NCBI GenBank assembly: GCA_946623295.1
Contig: CAMOQY010000076.1
Span: forward strand, 1-6,828
DNA from: an uncultured Lachnospiraceae bacterium
GTDB taxonomy: Bacteria > Bacillota > Clostridia > Lachnospirales > Lachnospiraceae
DNA length: 6,828 bases
Direction: 5' to 3'
The first letter of the stretch is position 1. Every line of letters starts with the position of its first letter. Below are positions 1-4,862 of this stretch, piece by piece. The notes under the pieces are model-generated. The model saw only the letters and a list, made by a program, of their open reading frames with translations, was not told where the DNA came from and searched no databases. The translations under genes and the position numbers were made by a program.

Positions 1-122
1 CCGCACCCGCCGTACACCTGAATCCCGAGGTCAGAAACTTCTACGACTTCACGCCTGATGACGTAATAGTGGAGAATTATCAGACTCACGAGCAGATACG
101 TGATATCCCGATCGCGATCTGA
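1..122 (+). CDS. thyA: Thymidylate synthase ThyA, C-terminal fragment (5' end outside window)
   Basis: Only the last 39 codons are present, read from base 3 to the TGA at 120-122; the gene is cut by the window edge, not broken. The visible tail holds an LNPEVRNFYDFTPDD segment, then a Tyr-x-x-His stretch and the closing IPIAI. This matches the family's C-terminus, where E. coli ThyA has a Tyr-Asp-Pro-His stretch and ends in PVAI. In the family the flexible C-terminal tail closes over the active site when substrate binds. The enzyme transfers a one-carbon unit from 5,10-methylenetetrahydrofolate to dUMP, giving dTMP and dihydrofolate. The catalytic cysteine lies upstream of the window and cannot be checked. 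A dihydrofolate reductase gene 14 bases downstream, which would recycle the dihydrofolate made here, strongly supports the call. The two are probably co-transcribed. Confidence 0.88.
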   Translation, partial: APAVHLNPEVRNFYDFTPDDVIVENYQTHEQIRDIPIAI

Positions 123-136
123 GAGGTGACAACCGC

Positions 137-679
137 ATGAAAGAAATAGTAAACGTAAATAAAGTCTGGGGTATCGGGCGCGACGGAGACCTCCTGGTCA
201 ATATCCCCGCAGATATGAAGTTCTTCCGTGAGACGACGCGCGGCGCCGTGGTCATCATGGGCAGCACAACGCTCGACAGCTTTCCCGGTGGCGCGCCGCT
301 GAAAGGCCGGGTTAATATCGTCCTGGTCGACGATGACCGCAAGATACGTCCCGAGGCAGCCGCTGCAGCTAAAGCGGACCGCGAGGCCGGTCGTGCCACG
401 GAGCTCATCTACGTCAGGAGCCTTGAAGAAGCAGTGGAAAAAGGCCGCGCGTATGAGGCCGCCGGGCGTGAAGTCTTTGTCATCGGCGGAGCGACCGTAT
501 ACCGTATAATGCTGCCGTACTGCGACACCTGCATCGTTACCGTAAACGACTGCGGCCGGGAGGCGGACACCTTCTATCCAGATCTTGCCGCAAGCGGCGA
601 GTGGGAGATGGTCAGCGAGGGAGAGCCGCAGCAGTGGGAAGGGATAACCTTCCGTTTTACCGTATGGAAGCGCAAATGA
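137..679 (+). CDS. folA: Dihydrofolate reductase (divergent, enlarged)
   Basis: Cytoplasmic enzyme that reduces dihydrofolate to tetrahydrofolate, completing the thymidylate cycle begun by the upstream thyA. Landmarks: WGIGRDGDLL at residues 11-20; the active-site helix IPADMKFF with the proton-relay acid Asp26 (E. coli Asp27); Arg58 in LKGRVNIVL (E. coli Arg57, binds the folate glutamate); the VIGGATVY cofactor turn at 115-122; Thr135 (E. coli Thr113); and DTFYPDL near the end. Val21 where E. coli has Trp22 is, from memory, common in clostridial members. The protein has 180 residues against about 160 usually. The extra part is an Ala/charge-rich stretch around residues 66-90, probably helical. 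Residues that normally hold the NADPH 2'-phosphate are changed: E. coli Arg44, Ser63 and Ser64 correspond to Ser43, Val64 and Asp65. The ATG start follows a GAGAGGTG ribosome binding site. Confidence 0.92.
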   Translation: MKEIVNVNKVWGIGRDGDLLVNIPADMKFFRETTRGAVVIMGSTTLDSFPGGAPLKGRVNIVLVDDDRKIRPEAAAAAKADREAGRATELIYVRSLEEAVEKGRAYEAAGREVFVIGGATVYRIMLPYCDTCIVTVNDCGREADTFYPDLAASGEWEMVSEGEPQQWEGITFRFTVWKRK

Positions 680-746
680 CGGCAGGCGTTTTCCCGGAGC
701 ATACCGGCGGCGGGAGGCTGTACCTTTGAATCATTCTTTCGGAGGA
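680..746. other. Gap between folA and the lipoprotein promoter, no terminator seen
   Basis: This stretch has no ORF with a ribosome binding site. A weak inverted repeat (TTCCCG at 691-696 with CGGGAG at 711-716, including one G-T wobble) has a 14-base loop and no following T run, so it is not a convincing terminator. Transcripts from thyA-folA may therefore read into the lipoprotein gene and stop at the terminator after it. Confidence 0.5.
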
Positions 747-775
747 TTGAAAAACGTGCCGGATAGTTGTAAAAT
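747..775 (+). promoter_or_regulatory. Sigma-A type promoter for the lipoprotein gene
   Basis: A -35 box TTGAAA (747-752) and a -10 box TAAAAT (770-775) are separated by the ideal 17 bases; each differs from consensus at one position. Transcription would start near 782, giving a leader of about 36 bases before the ATG at 818. The local AT richness contrasts with the surrounding DNA. The -10 box lies inside an inverted repeat, which suggests a repressor could block it. Confidence 0.75.
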
Positions 776-790
776 TGTAAATATTTTACA
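767..790. repeat. Nested TGTAAA dyads over the -10 box, candidate operator
   Basis: Two dyads share a right half. A perfect 8-base pair of arms, TGTAAAAT (768-775) and ATTTTACA (783-790), flanks 7 bases. Inside it, TGTAAA (776-781) and TTTACA (785-790) form a 15-base palindrome centred on 783. TTGTAAA is also directly repeated at 767-773 and 775-781. All of this covers the -10 box and the predicted start of transcription, where a repressor would act. The regulator is not identified. Chance AT-rich symmetry is possible, as the -10 box itself contributes one arm. Confidence 0.5.
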
Positions 791-817
791 GGGATCATTC
801 CCGAAAGGAGAGACAAC

Positions 818-1432
818 ATGAAAAAGAGAATTGCAATGCTTCTTGCGCTTTGCCTTGTCCTTGCCGGATGCCTGACCGCGTGCGGCGGCAGCGGCGAGAG
901 CGGAAGCCAGGCTGCAGGCGATACGGCTGCGGCTGCTGACGTCAAGACCGGCGGCGAGACGATCGACGTAGGTGATTTCACGGTGCTTTGCCCCGAGGGA
1001 TGGCTCGGCGTAGTCCAGACCGATCCCTTCGGCGAGAAGGATGCCGACGGTAACTCCCCTGCCAGGACCGATGCGTACATGCTGGTCAAGGGCGGCGAGA
1101 GCGAGTGGGATGCATATACCAAGCCCGGTGTGAGCATCACCTATTGGGCGGAAAACGACGCCCAGACTCAGGGAGAGGGTTCTCTGTGGTTCTATGATAA
1201 GACCCAGGAGATCGAAGTTACCGTGGGCGGAGTCAAATGTCCTGCATGGGAAGCTGAGTCAGAAGGCCTTACCGCAGATAGTCCCTCTGATTTCTATCAG
1301 CTCATATTCATCCCCGTGACGGAAACCTCCTGCTTCCAGGTCAACATCACCAAGAGCATTGACGGCGATGAGGGCATCACTTTTGAGGATGCCGGCGCTA
1401 TGGCCATCATGGAGAGCCTGAAGGTAAAGTAA
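818..1432 (+). CDS. Secreted lipoprotein of unknown function
   Basis: A 204-residue protein with a lipoprotein signal: Lys2-Lys3-Arg4, a hydrophobic core at residues 5-17, and two possible lipobox cysteines, Cys18 (LAGC) and Cys22 (LTAC). The signal is followed by a Gly/Ser/Ala-rich linker to about residue 48, so the protein should be anchored on the outer face of the membrane. The mature domain (about 49-204) is acidic, with alternating hydrophobic residues suggesting a beta-rich fold; it carries Cys58, Cys141 and Cys172. It resembles short lipoproteins seen in Clostridia, but I do not recognise a named family and assign no function. The start is clear: AAAGGAG at 804-810, seven bases before the ATG. 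The gene has its own promoter and a terminator straight after it, so it probably forms a single-gene unit, perhaps with read-through from folA. Confidence 0.85.
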   Translation: MKKRIAMLLALCLVLAGCLTACGGSGESGSQAAGDTAAAADVKTGGETIDVGDFTVLCPEGWLGVVQTDPFGEKDADGNSPARTDAYMLVKGGESEWDAYTKPGVSITYWAENDAQTQGEGSLWFYDKTQEIEVTVGGVKCPAWEAESEGLTADSPSDFYQLIFIPVTETSCFQVNITKSIDGDEGITFEDAGAMAIMESLKVK

Positions 1433-1452
1433 GAAACAACTTGTTTTCCACG

Positions 1453-1496
1453 GAAAAGAGTCCCTTGCGGGGCTCTTTTCTATTTTGCCTTTTTAT
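1453..1496 (+). terminator. Intrinsic terminator after the lipoprotein gene
   Basis: A 12-base-pair stem pairs GAAAAGAGTCCC (1453-1464) with GGGGCTCTTTTC (1469-1480), with one G-T wobble and a TTGC loop. A T-rich tail (1481-1494) follows, holding runs of four and five T. It lies 20 bases after the lipoprotein stop codon and is the clearest transcription boundary in the window, separating the lipoprotein unit from the nnrDE run. Confidence 0.9.
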
Positions 1497-1504
1497 GCTA
1501 CACT
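1476..1504 (+). promoter_or_regulatory. Possible weak promoter for the nnrDE run
   Basis: A new promoter is expected here because a strong terminator ends just before nnrDE. The best candidate is an extended -10, TGC then TACACT (1499-1504), with a poor -35 TTTTCT (1476-1481) 17 bases upstream. It overlaps the terminator tail. The start would fall near 1511, leaving a very short leader that still holds the GGAGG site at 1514-1518. Both hexamers match consensus weakly, so this is tentative. Confidence 0.28.
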
Positions 1505-1523
1505 AACCGCCGTGGAGGATATC

Positions 1524-3086
1524 ATGATCAGAGTTCTTTCTGTGGAAAATATGAGAAAAAGCGACGCCGCGGCAATAGCCGCAGGCACTCCCGGACGCGA
1601 GCTGATGGGACGGGCCGCAGGGGCCGTATTTGATGCTTATCGCTGGAAGGGACCGGCGGCCATAGTCTGCGGCAGCGGAAACAACGCCGGCGACGGCTAT
1701 GCTCTGGCCCTGCTGCTGCACGAGGCAGGTATATTCTGCACCCTCGTGCGCCTTTCGGAAAAGCTCTCGCAGGACGGGAGGCTTTTTTATGAAAAATGCG
1801 CCGCGGCAGGAGTGCCGGAGATCCGCCTGTGGGAGAGTGGCAGAGCCGGGGGGATATTTAAGGGCTGCTCGGAGATCGTGGACTGTATCTTCGGGACAGG
1901 CTTTAAGGGCGCGGCGCGCGGACTTGCCGCAGAGGTCATAAAAGAGATCAATTCCAGCGGCTGTTTTGTCATATCGGTAGATATAAACAGCGGACTGAAC
2001 GGTGACAACGGCCTGATCGGCGGGACGTATCCGCAGATGGAAGACGCGGTCTGCGTCCGCTCGGATCTGACCGTTTCGATAGGAGATTACAAGCCGGGAC
2101 ATTTCCTGGGCAGCGCGAAAGACGTGATCGGGAGCCGTATCAACTGCGATATAGGCATAGAGCCCGCGGATCCTCCGGCGTTTCTCTTTACCGACGAGGA
2201 CGCTTCCGCCGTGATACCTCCGCGGCTGAATCTTTCAAATAAGGGAACATACGGCTACTGTGCGCTGCTCGGCGGATCGTCCAGATACAGCGGCGCAGTC
2301 AGGCTCGCGGCACTCTCTCAGACGGCGCTCCGCAGCGGAGCAGGTGTAGCCGCTGCCGCAGTCCCGGAGAGTATAGTCCCCCTCGTATCGCAGAGCGTAT
2401 TGGAAAGCACCGTATTCCCCATGCCCGATGAGGGCGGAGAGCTTGGGTTTTCGCCGGATGCGCTGGCGGAGCTGGCCGGAAGGTACGGCGTGATAGCTTT
2501 CGGGATGGGATCAGGCACCGGCGAGGGCGCCGGGGCTTCTCTCGAGTGGCTTCTTGAAAACTACTGCGGCAGACTTATAGTGGACGCCGACGGACTTACG
2601 CTCCTGTCGCGGATCCCGGCGGAGCGTATCAGACAGGCACGGCCTGAGCTGCTTCTCACTCCTCATGTAAAGGAATTTTCAAGGCTTCTTTCGGGCGGTC
2701 CGGGGAAAGCGCTCTCCGGCATCGACGCGGAGCCTTCGGTATCGTATATTACGGAGCATCCGATCGACCTTGCCAGGGGCTTTGCGGCCGCGTATCCGCG
2801 CATGACGCTTCTGCTCAAAGGTCCGTCTACGGTCATCACCGACGGCATGCGGACATATCTTACCGACGCCGGCTGCGCGGGCATGGCGACGGCGGGGAGC
2901 GGAGACGTGCTCTCCGGAGTTCTTGCCGCGCTTGTCTCGTATGTGGACGATCTTACGCTTGCCGCAGCGGCAGGCGCTCATATCAACGGAAGGGCGGGGG
3001 AGCTGGCCCAGAGGCGCTTCGGCGCGGTCAGCATGACGTCCGGCGATACACTCGCCGCGCTCCCCGAGGTTTTTAAAGCATTATGA
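1524..3086 (+). CDS. nnrDE: Bifunctional NAD(P)HX epimerase / ADP-dependent dehydratase
   Basis: Repairs damaged cofactor in the cytoplasm. The N-terminal YjeF-type domain (about 1-215) interconverts R- and S-NAD(P)HX, and the C-terminal ribokinase-like domain (about 235-520) dehydrates S-NAD(P)HX to NAD(P)H using ADP. Visible epimerase motifs are CGSGNNAGDG (49-58), VDCIFGTGF (119-127), DINSGLNGDNG (153-163) and DYKPGH (188-193). Dehydratase motifs are NKGTYGY (239-245), GGSSRYSGA (250-258), VDADGL (353-358), LTPHVKEF (378-385), LLKGPSTVI (430-438) and MATAGSGDVLSG (454-465), which holds the presumed catalytic Asp461. The usual GPGLG-type loop reads GMGSG (327-331). At 520 residues it fits the fused form. 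ATG 1524 is chosen because GGAGG lies five bases upstream; an in-frame TTG at 1485 lies inside the terminator tail and has no site. The stop overlaps the next gene by four bases. Confidence 0.93.
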   Translation: MIRVLSVENMRKSDAAAIAAGTPGRELMGRAAGAVFDAYRWKGPAAIVCGSGNNAGDGYALALLLHEAGIFCTLVRLSEKLSQDGRLFYEKCAAAGVPEIRLWESGRAGGIFKGCSEIVDCIFGTGFKGAARGLAAEVIKEINSSGCFVISVDINSGLNGDNGLIGGTYPQMEDAVCVRSDLTVSIGDYKPGHFLGSAKDVIGSRINCDIGIEPADPPAFLFTDEDASAVIPPRLNLSNKGTYGYCALLGGSSRYSGAVRLAALSQTALRSGAGVAAAAVPESIVPLVSQSVLESTVFPMPDEGGELGFSPDALAELAGRYGVIAFGMGSGTGEGAGASLEWLLENYCGRLIVDADGLTLLSRIPAERIRQARPELLLTPHVKEFSRLLSGGPGKALSGIDAEPSVSYITEHPIDLARGFAAAYPRMTLLLKGPSTVITDGMRTYLTDAGCAGMATAGSGDVLSGVLAALVSYVDDLTLAAAAGAHINGRAGELAQRRFGAVSMTSGDTLAALPEVFKAL

Positions 3087-3661
3087 TCATTCTTGCATCG
3101 CAGTCTCCCAGACGCCGGGAACTTCTTACCCTGGCAGGCGTCAGCTTTGAGTGCATTCCATCCGGGGTAGAAGAAAAAGTCCCGGCGGGGCTGGCTCTCG
3201 AAAAGCTCCCGGAATACCTCTCCGGATTAAAGGCCGGAGACGTGGCCCTGCGGCATCCCGGGAACATCGTGATCGGTTCGGATACGCTTGTGGAATTTGA
3301 CGGGACGGCGCTCGGAAAACCGCGCGGCAGGGCGGATGCGGCACGCATGCTCAGGGCTCTTTCGGGCAGATGCCATCAGGTATACACGGGCGTGACTATC
3401 GTATCGCCTCTCGGAACGGAGTCTTTCACCTCTGTTACGGAGGTCGAGTTCTATGAGCTTACGGACGCTGAGATAGAGGCCTATATAGATACCGGCGAGC
3501 CTATGGACAAGGCCGGCGCCTACGGTATACAGGGGTTCGGCTCGGTACTGGTAAAAAGAATAAACGGCGATTATTTTACCGTTATGGGGCTGCCTCTCGC
3601 GGAGACGGTGCGCCGTATAAGGCGCATCGAGGAGCTGCTGGCGCGGCAGGGACGGCCCTGA
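3083..3661 (+). CDS. maf: Maf-type nucleoside triphosphate pyrophosphatase (YhdE-like)
   Basis: A 192-residue member of the Maf/Ham1-like house-cleaning enzymes, which split nucleoside triphosphates to the monophosphate and pyrophosphate. It carries the N-terminal signature ASQSPRRRELL (5-15), GSDTLV with the likely catalytic Asp67 (usually ADTVV), LGKP (77-80), the ML..LSG..H..YTGV block (89-104), and TGEPMDKAGAYGIQG (137-151) followed by a VMGLPL end. The DKAGAYGIQG form is typical of the dTTP/UTP-acting branch (E. coli YhdE, B. subtilis Maf) rather than the m7GTP branch (YceF). The ATG sits in an ATGA overlap with the nnrDE stop. Only a poor GAGG lies 13 bases upstream, so translation is probably coupled. 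A link to septum inhibition is known for B. subtilis Maf, but nothing here tests it. Confidence 0.93.
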   Translation: MIILASQSPRRRELLTLAGVSFECIPSGVEEKVPAGLALEKLPEYLSGLKAGDVALRHPGNIVIGSDTLVEFDGTALGKPRGRADAARMLRALSGRCHQVYTGVTIVSPLGTESFTSVTEVEFYELTDAEIEAYIDTGEPMDKAGAYGIQGFGSVLVKRINGDYFTVMGLPLAETVRRIRRIEELLARQGRP

Positions 3662-3679
3662 TGAAGCGTAAGGATCAGG

Positions 3680-4456
3680 ATGGGCACGCAGCCGGCCGTG
3701 AACCGGATCCGGCATATCCACGGAGATAAAGATTTGTTTGCAAAGGTTTATATCACGGACGTTACGGCACTCGAAGACCCGGAGCTTTTCGACAGGCTCT
3801 ACGGCCGTATGCCGAGATACCGCAGGGAAAAGACGGACAGGACACGCTTTGACCGCGACAGGAGACTTTCTCTCGGCGCGGGAGCGCTGCTTTTGCATGC
3901 GCTTGACGAGACAGGGGCTGAGGCTGACGGCGGTGAGCAGCTTGTATCGCTGGCGGGAAGGCTCTGCAGTGCGGTGAGCGGCATCGGGACCGGAGAGCAC
4001 GGCAAGCCGTATCTGCCGGACCGGCCGGGCATCGAGTACAATCTCTCTCACTCGGGGGATCTGGCGATGTGCATCGTCTCGGACTGCCCCGCAGGGTGCG
4101 ACGTTCAGATCTACCGGCCAAACTATATGGATATAGCCAGAAGATTCTTCTTTGGCAGGGAATATGAGCTGATCGAGTCCCAGCCTTCCGAAAAAAAGAT
4201 GCAGGAGACCTTTTTCCGCCTTTGGACGCTCAAGGAGAGCTTTATGAAGGTTACGGGGCTGGGCTTTGCCCTGCCGCTGCAGGATTTCTCCATGGAGATC
4301 AGCGGAGAGGATATATCCGTATCACAGCATATTGATGATGCAAAATACAGCTTTTTCGAATATAATTACAGGGACGGCTATTCGGTTTCGTGCGCGCTGC
4401 GCGGCTACGAGGGCGAAAAGCCGCAGCTGCAGACCGTCGATCTGACGGCGATATAA
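3680..4456 (+). CDS. Sfp-type 4'-phosphopantetheinyl transferase
   Basis: Moves the phosphopantetheine arm of coenzyme A onto a serine of acyl, peptidyl or aryl carrier proteins, turning them into active holo forms. Family motifs seen: GKPYL (109-113 region), the NLSHSGD block (121-127), GCDVQ (139-143) and the FRLWTLKESFMK helix (179-190) with Trp182, Lys185, Glu186 and Ser187. Asp141 and Glu186 would bind Mg2+. The third ligand position, Glu in Sfp (GxDxE), is Gln143 here; the human enzyme also lacks that acid, so activity is plausible. With 258 residues it is longer than Sfp (about 224), and the first 18 residues look unconserved. The chosen ATG has AAGGA five bases upstream. A TTG at 3734, preceded by GGAG, would give a 240-residue protein. 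No partner synthase is in the window. Confidence 0.88.
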   Translation: MGTQPAVNRIRHIHGDKDLFAKVYITDVTALEDPELFDRLYGRMPRYRREKTDRTRFDRDRRLSLGAGALLLHALDETGAEADGGEQLVSLAGRLCSAVSGIGTGEHGKPYLPDRPGIEYNLSHSGDLAMCIVSDCPAGCDVQIYRPNYMDIARRFFFGREYELIESQPSEKKMQETFFRLWTLKESFMKVTGLGFALPLQDFSMEISGEDISVSQHIDDAKYSFFEYNYRDGYSVSCALRGYEGEKPQLQTVDLTAI

Positions 4457-4512
4457 GAGACGGAACAGACATCCCGCAGGGGAGAGGTTACGTTCGTAAA
4501 AAGGAGGACACT

Positions 4513-4815
4513 ATGGTAAAGCATCTGATCATCTGGAAACTGAAGGAGAATTACACCGAAGAGGAGAGCAAAAAAGCCGTTGCCGAGATCAAGGCGGGGC
4601 TGGAATCGCTCGCCGGAAAGATCCCCGGGATGATAGACATCACGGTGCACGACTGCCCTCTGCCCACATCAAACCGCGAGGCAATGCTTGAGGCGAATTT
4701 TGTGGATTTCGAGTCCCTCCAGGGCTACGTGACCAATCCCGAACATGTCGCCATAGCAAAGGGCATCGTTAAGCCGCACGTGGAGATCCGCAGCTGCTTC
4801 GACTACGAATTATGA
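4513..4815 (+). CDS. Dabb-domain (stress-responsive alpha/beta-barrel) protein
   Basis: A 100-residue protein filling a single dimeric A/B-barrel domain. It opens with the typical MVKHLIIWKLKE strand, then a charged helix (about 15-33), a KIPGMIDITV strand (36-45), a strand near 58-65, the helix with NPEHVAIAKGIVKPHV (75-90), and a final strand ending in DYEL. The His-rich NPEHV segment and the FDYE end match many bacterial Dabb proteins. Such proteins usually form dimers with a shared cleft; known members include plant stress proteins and some polyketide cyclases, but most bacterial ones have no proven function. The start is firm: AAGGAGG five bases before ATG 4513. An upstream in-frame ATG at 4390 lies inside the transferase gene and has no such site. 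It lies 56 bases after the transferase, with no terminator between. Confidence 0.85.
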   Translation: MVKHLIIWKLKENYTEEESKKAVAEIKAGLESLAGKIPGMIDITVHDCPLPTSNREAMLEANFVDFESLQGYVTNPEHVAIAKGIVKPHVEIRSCFDYEL

Positions 4816-4823
4816 TAAGGAGG
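4816..4823 (+). promoter_or_regulatory. Strong ribosome binding site for a leader ORF
   Basis: TAAGGAGG directly follows the Dabb stop codon. It is nine bases before ATG 4833 but 35 bases before the MATE start at 4859, so it serves the short ORF, not the transporter. Its last base is also the first base of the GC hairpin that follows. Confidence 0.7.
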
Positions 4824-4842
4824 CCGCGCCTGATGGCGCGGC
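4823..4842 (+). repeat. Perfect GC-only hairpin over the leader start codon
   Basis: GCCGCGCC (4823-4830) and GGCGCGGC (4835-4842) pair perfectly around a TGAT loop. The leader start codon sits at the loop/stem edge (4833-4835). The stem should be very stable in RNA and would hinder initiation at the leader. It is not a standard terminator, because the nearest T run (eight T, 4864-4871) begins 21 bases after the stem. Confidence 0.8.
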
Positions 4843-4862
4843 GTGACAGTACTTTAGAATGA
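4833..4862 (+). CDS. Putative nine-codon leader peptide coupled to the MATE gene
   Basis: Reads MARRDSTLE and stops at TGA 4860-4862, which overlaps the MATE start codon as ATGA (4859-4862). It has a near-perfect ribosome binding site nine bases upstream, whereas the transporter has none, so ribosomes ending here could restart on the MATE gene. The hairpin at 4823-4842 spans its start and first three codons, which would let its translation be switched. Two adjacent arginine codons (CGG, CGT) occur at positions 3-4. No homologue is recognised, the peptide need not have a function of its own, and chance placement cannot be excluded from one sequence. Confidence 0.5.
   Translation: MARRDSTLE

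Noticed and set aside
691..716. Possible terminator after folA
   Set aside because: Only a six-pair stem with a wobble and a 14-base loop, and no T run follows.
1355..1390. EF-hand/dockerin-like loop in the lipoprotein (SIDGDEGITFED, residues 180-191)
   Set aside because: The first ligand position is Ser and the invariant Gly at position 6 is Glu; a single imperfect loop with no partner is probably chance.
1434..1446. Odd-length palindrome AAACAA-C-TTGTTT between the lipoprotein stop and the terminator
   Set aside because: Short, AT-rich and not placed over a promoter; no clear role, and it cannot form a hairpin with a one-base loop.
1485..1523. Upstream TTG start adding 13 residues to NnrDE
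   Set aside because: The TTG is in the terminator tail with no ribosome binding site, while ATG 1524 has GGAGG at ideal spacing and opens with the family's usual sequence.
3227..4051. 274-residue open frame on the minus strand across maf and the transferase
   Set aside because: It overlaps two well-supported genes, shows no family motif and has no convincing ribosome binding site; it is a shadow frame.
4361..4366. Perfect TATAAT inside the transferase gene, upstream of the Dabb gene
   Set aside because: The only -35-like hexamer (TTGATG at 4332) is 23 bases away, outside the workable spacing, and the bases simply encode Tyr-Asn within a conserved coding frame.
4390..4512. Upstream ATG adding 41 residues to the Dabb protein
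   Set aside because: The extension overlaps the transferase gene, is Arg/Gly-rich and unlike the family; ATG 4513 has a strong AAGGAGG.
4811..4816. TATGAT resembling a -10 box before the leader ORF
   Set aside because: No -35-like sequence at 16-18 bases upstream and no extended -10 TG; it also overlaps the Dabb stop codon.
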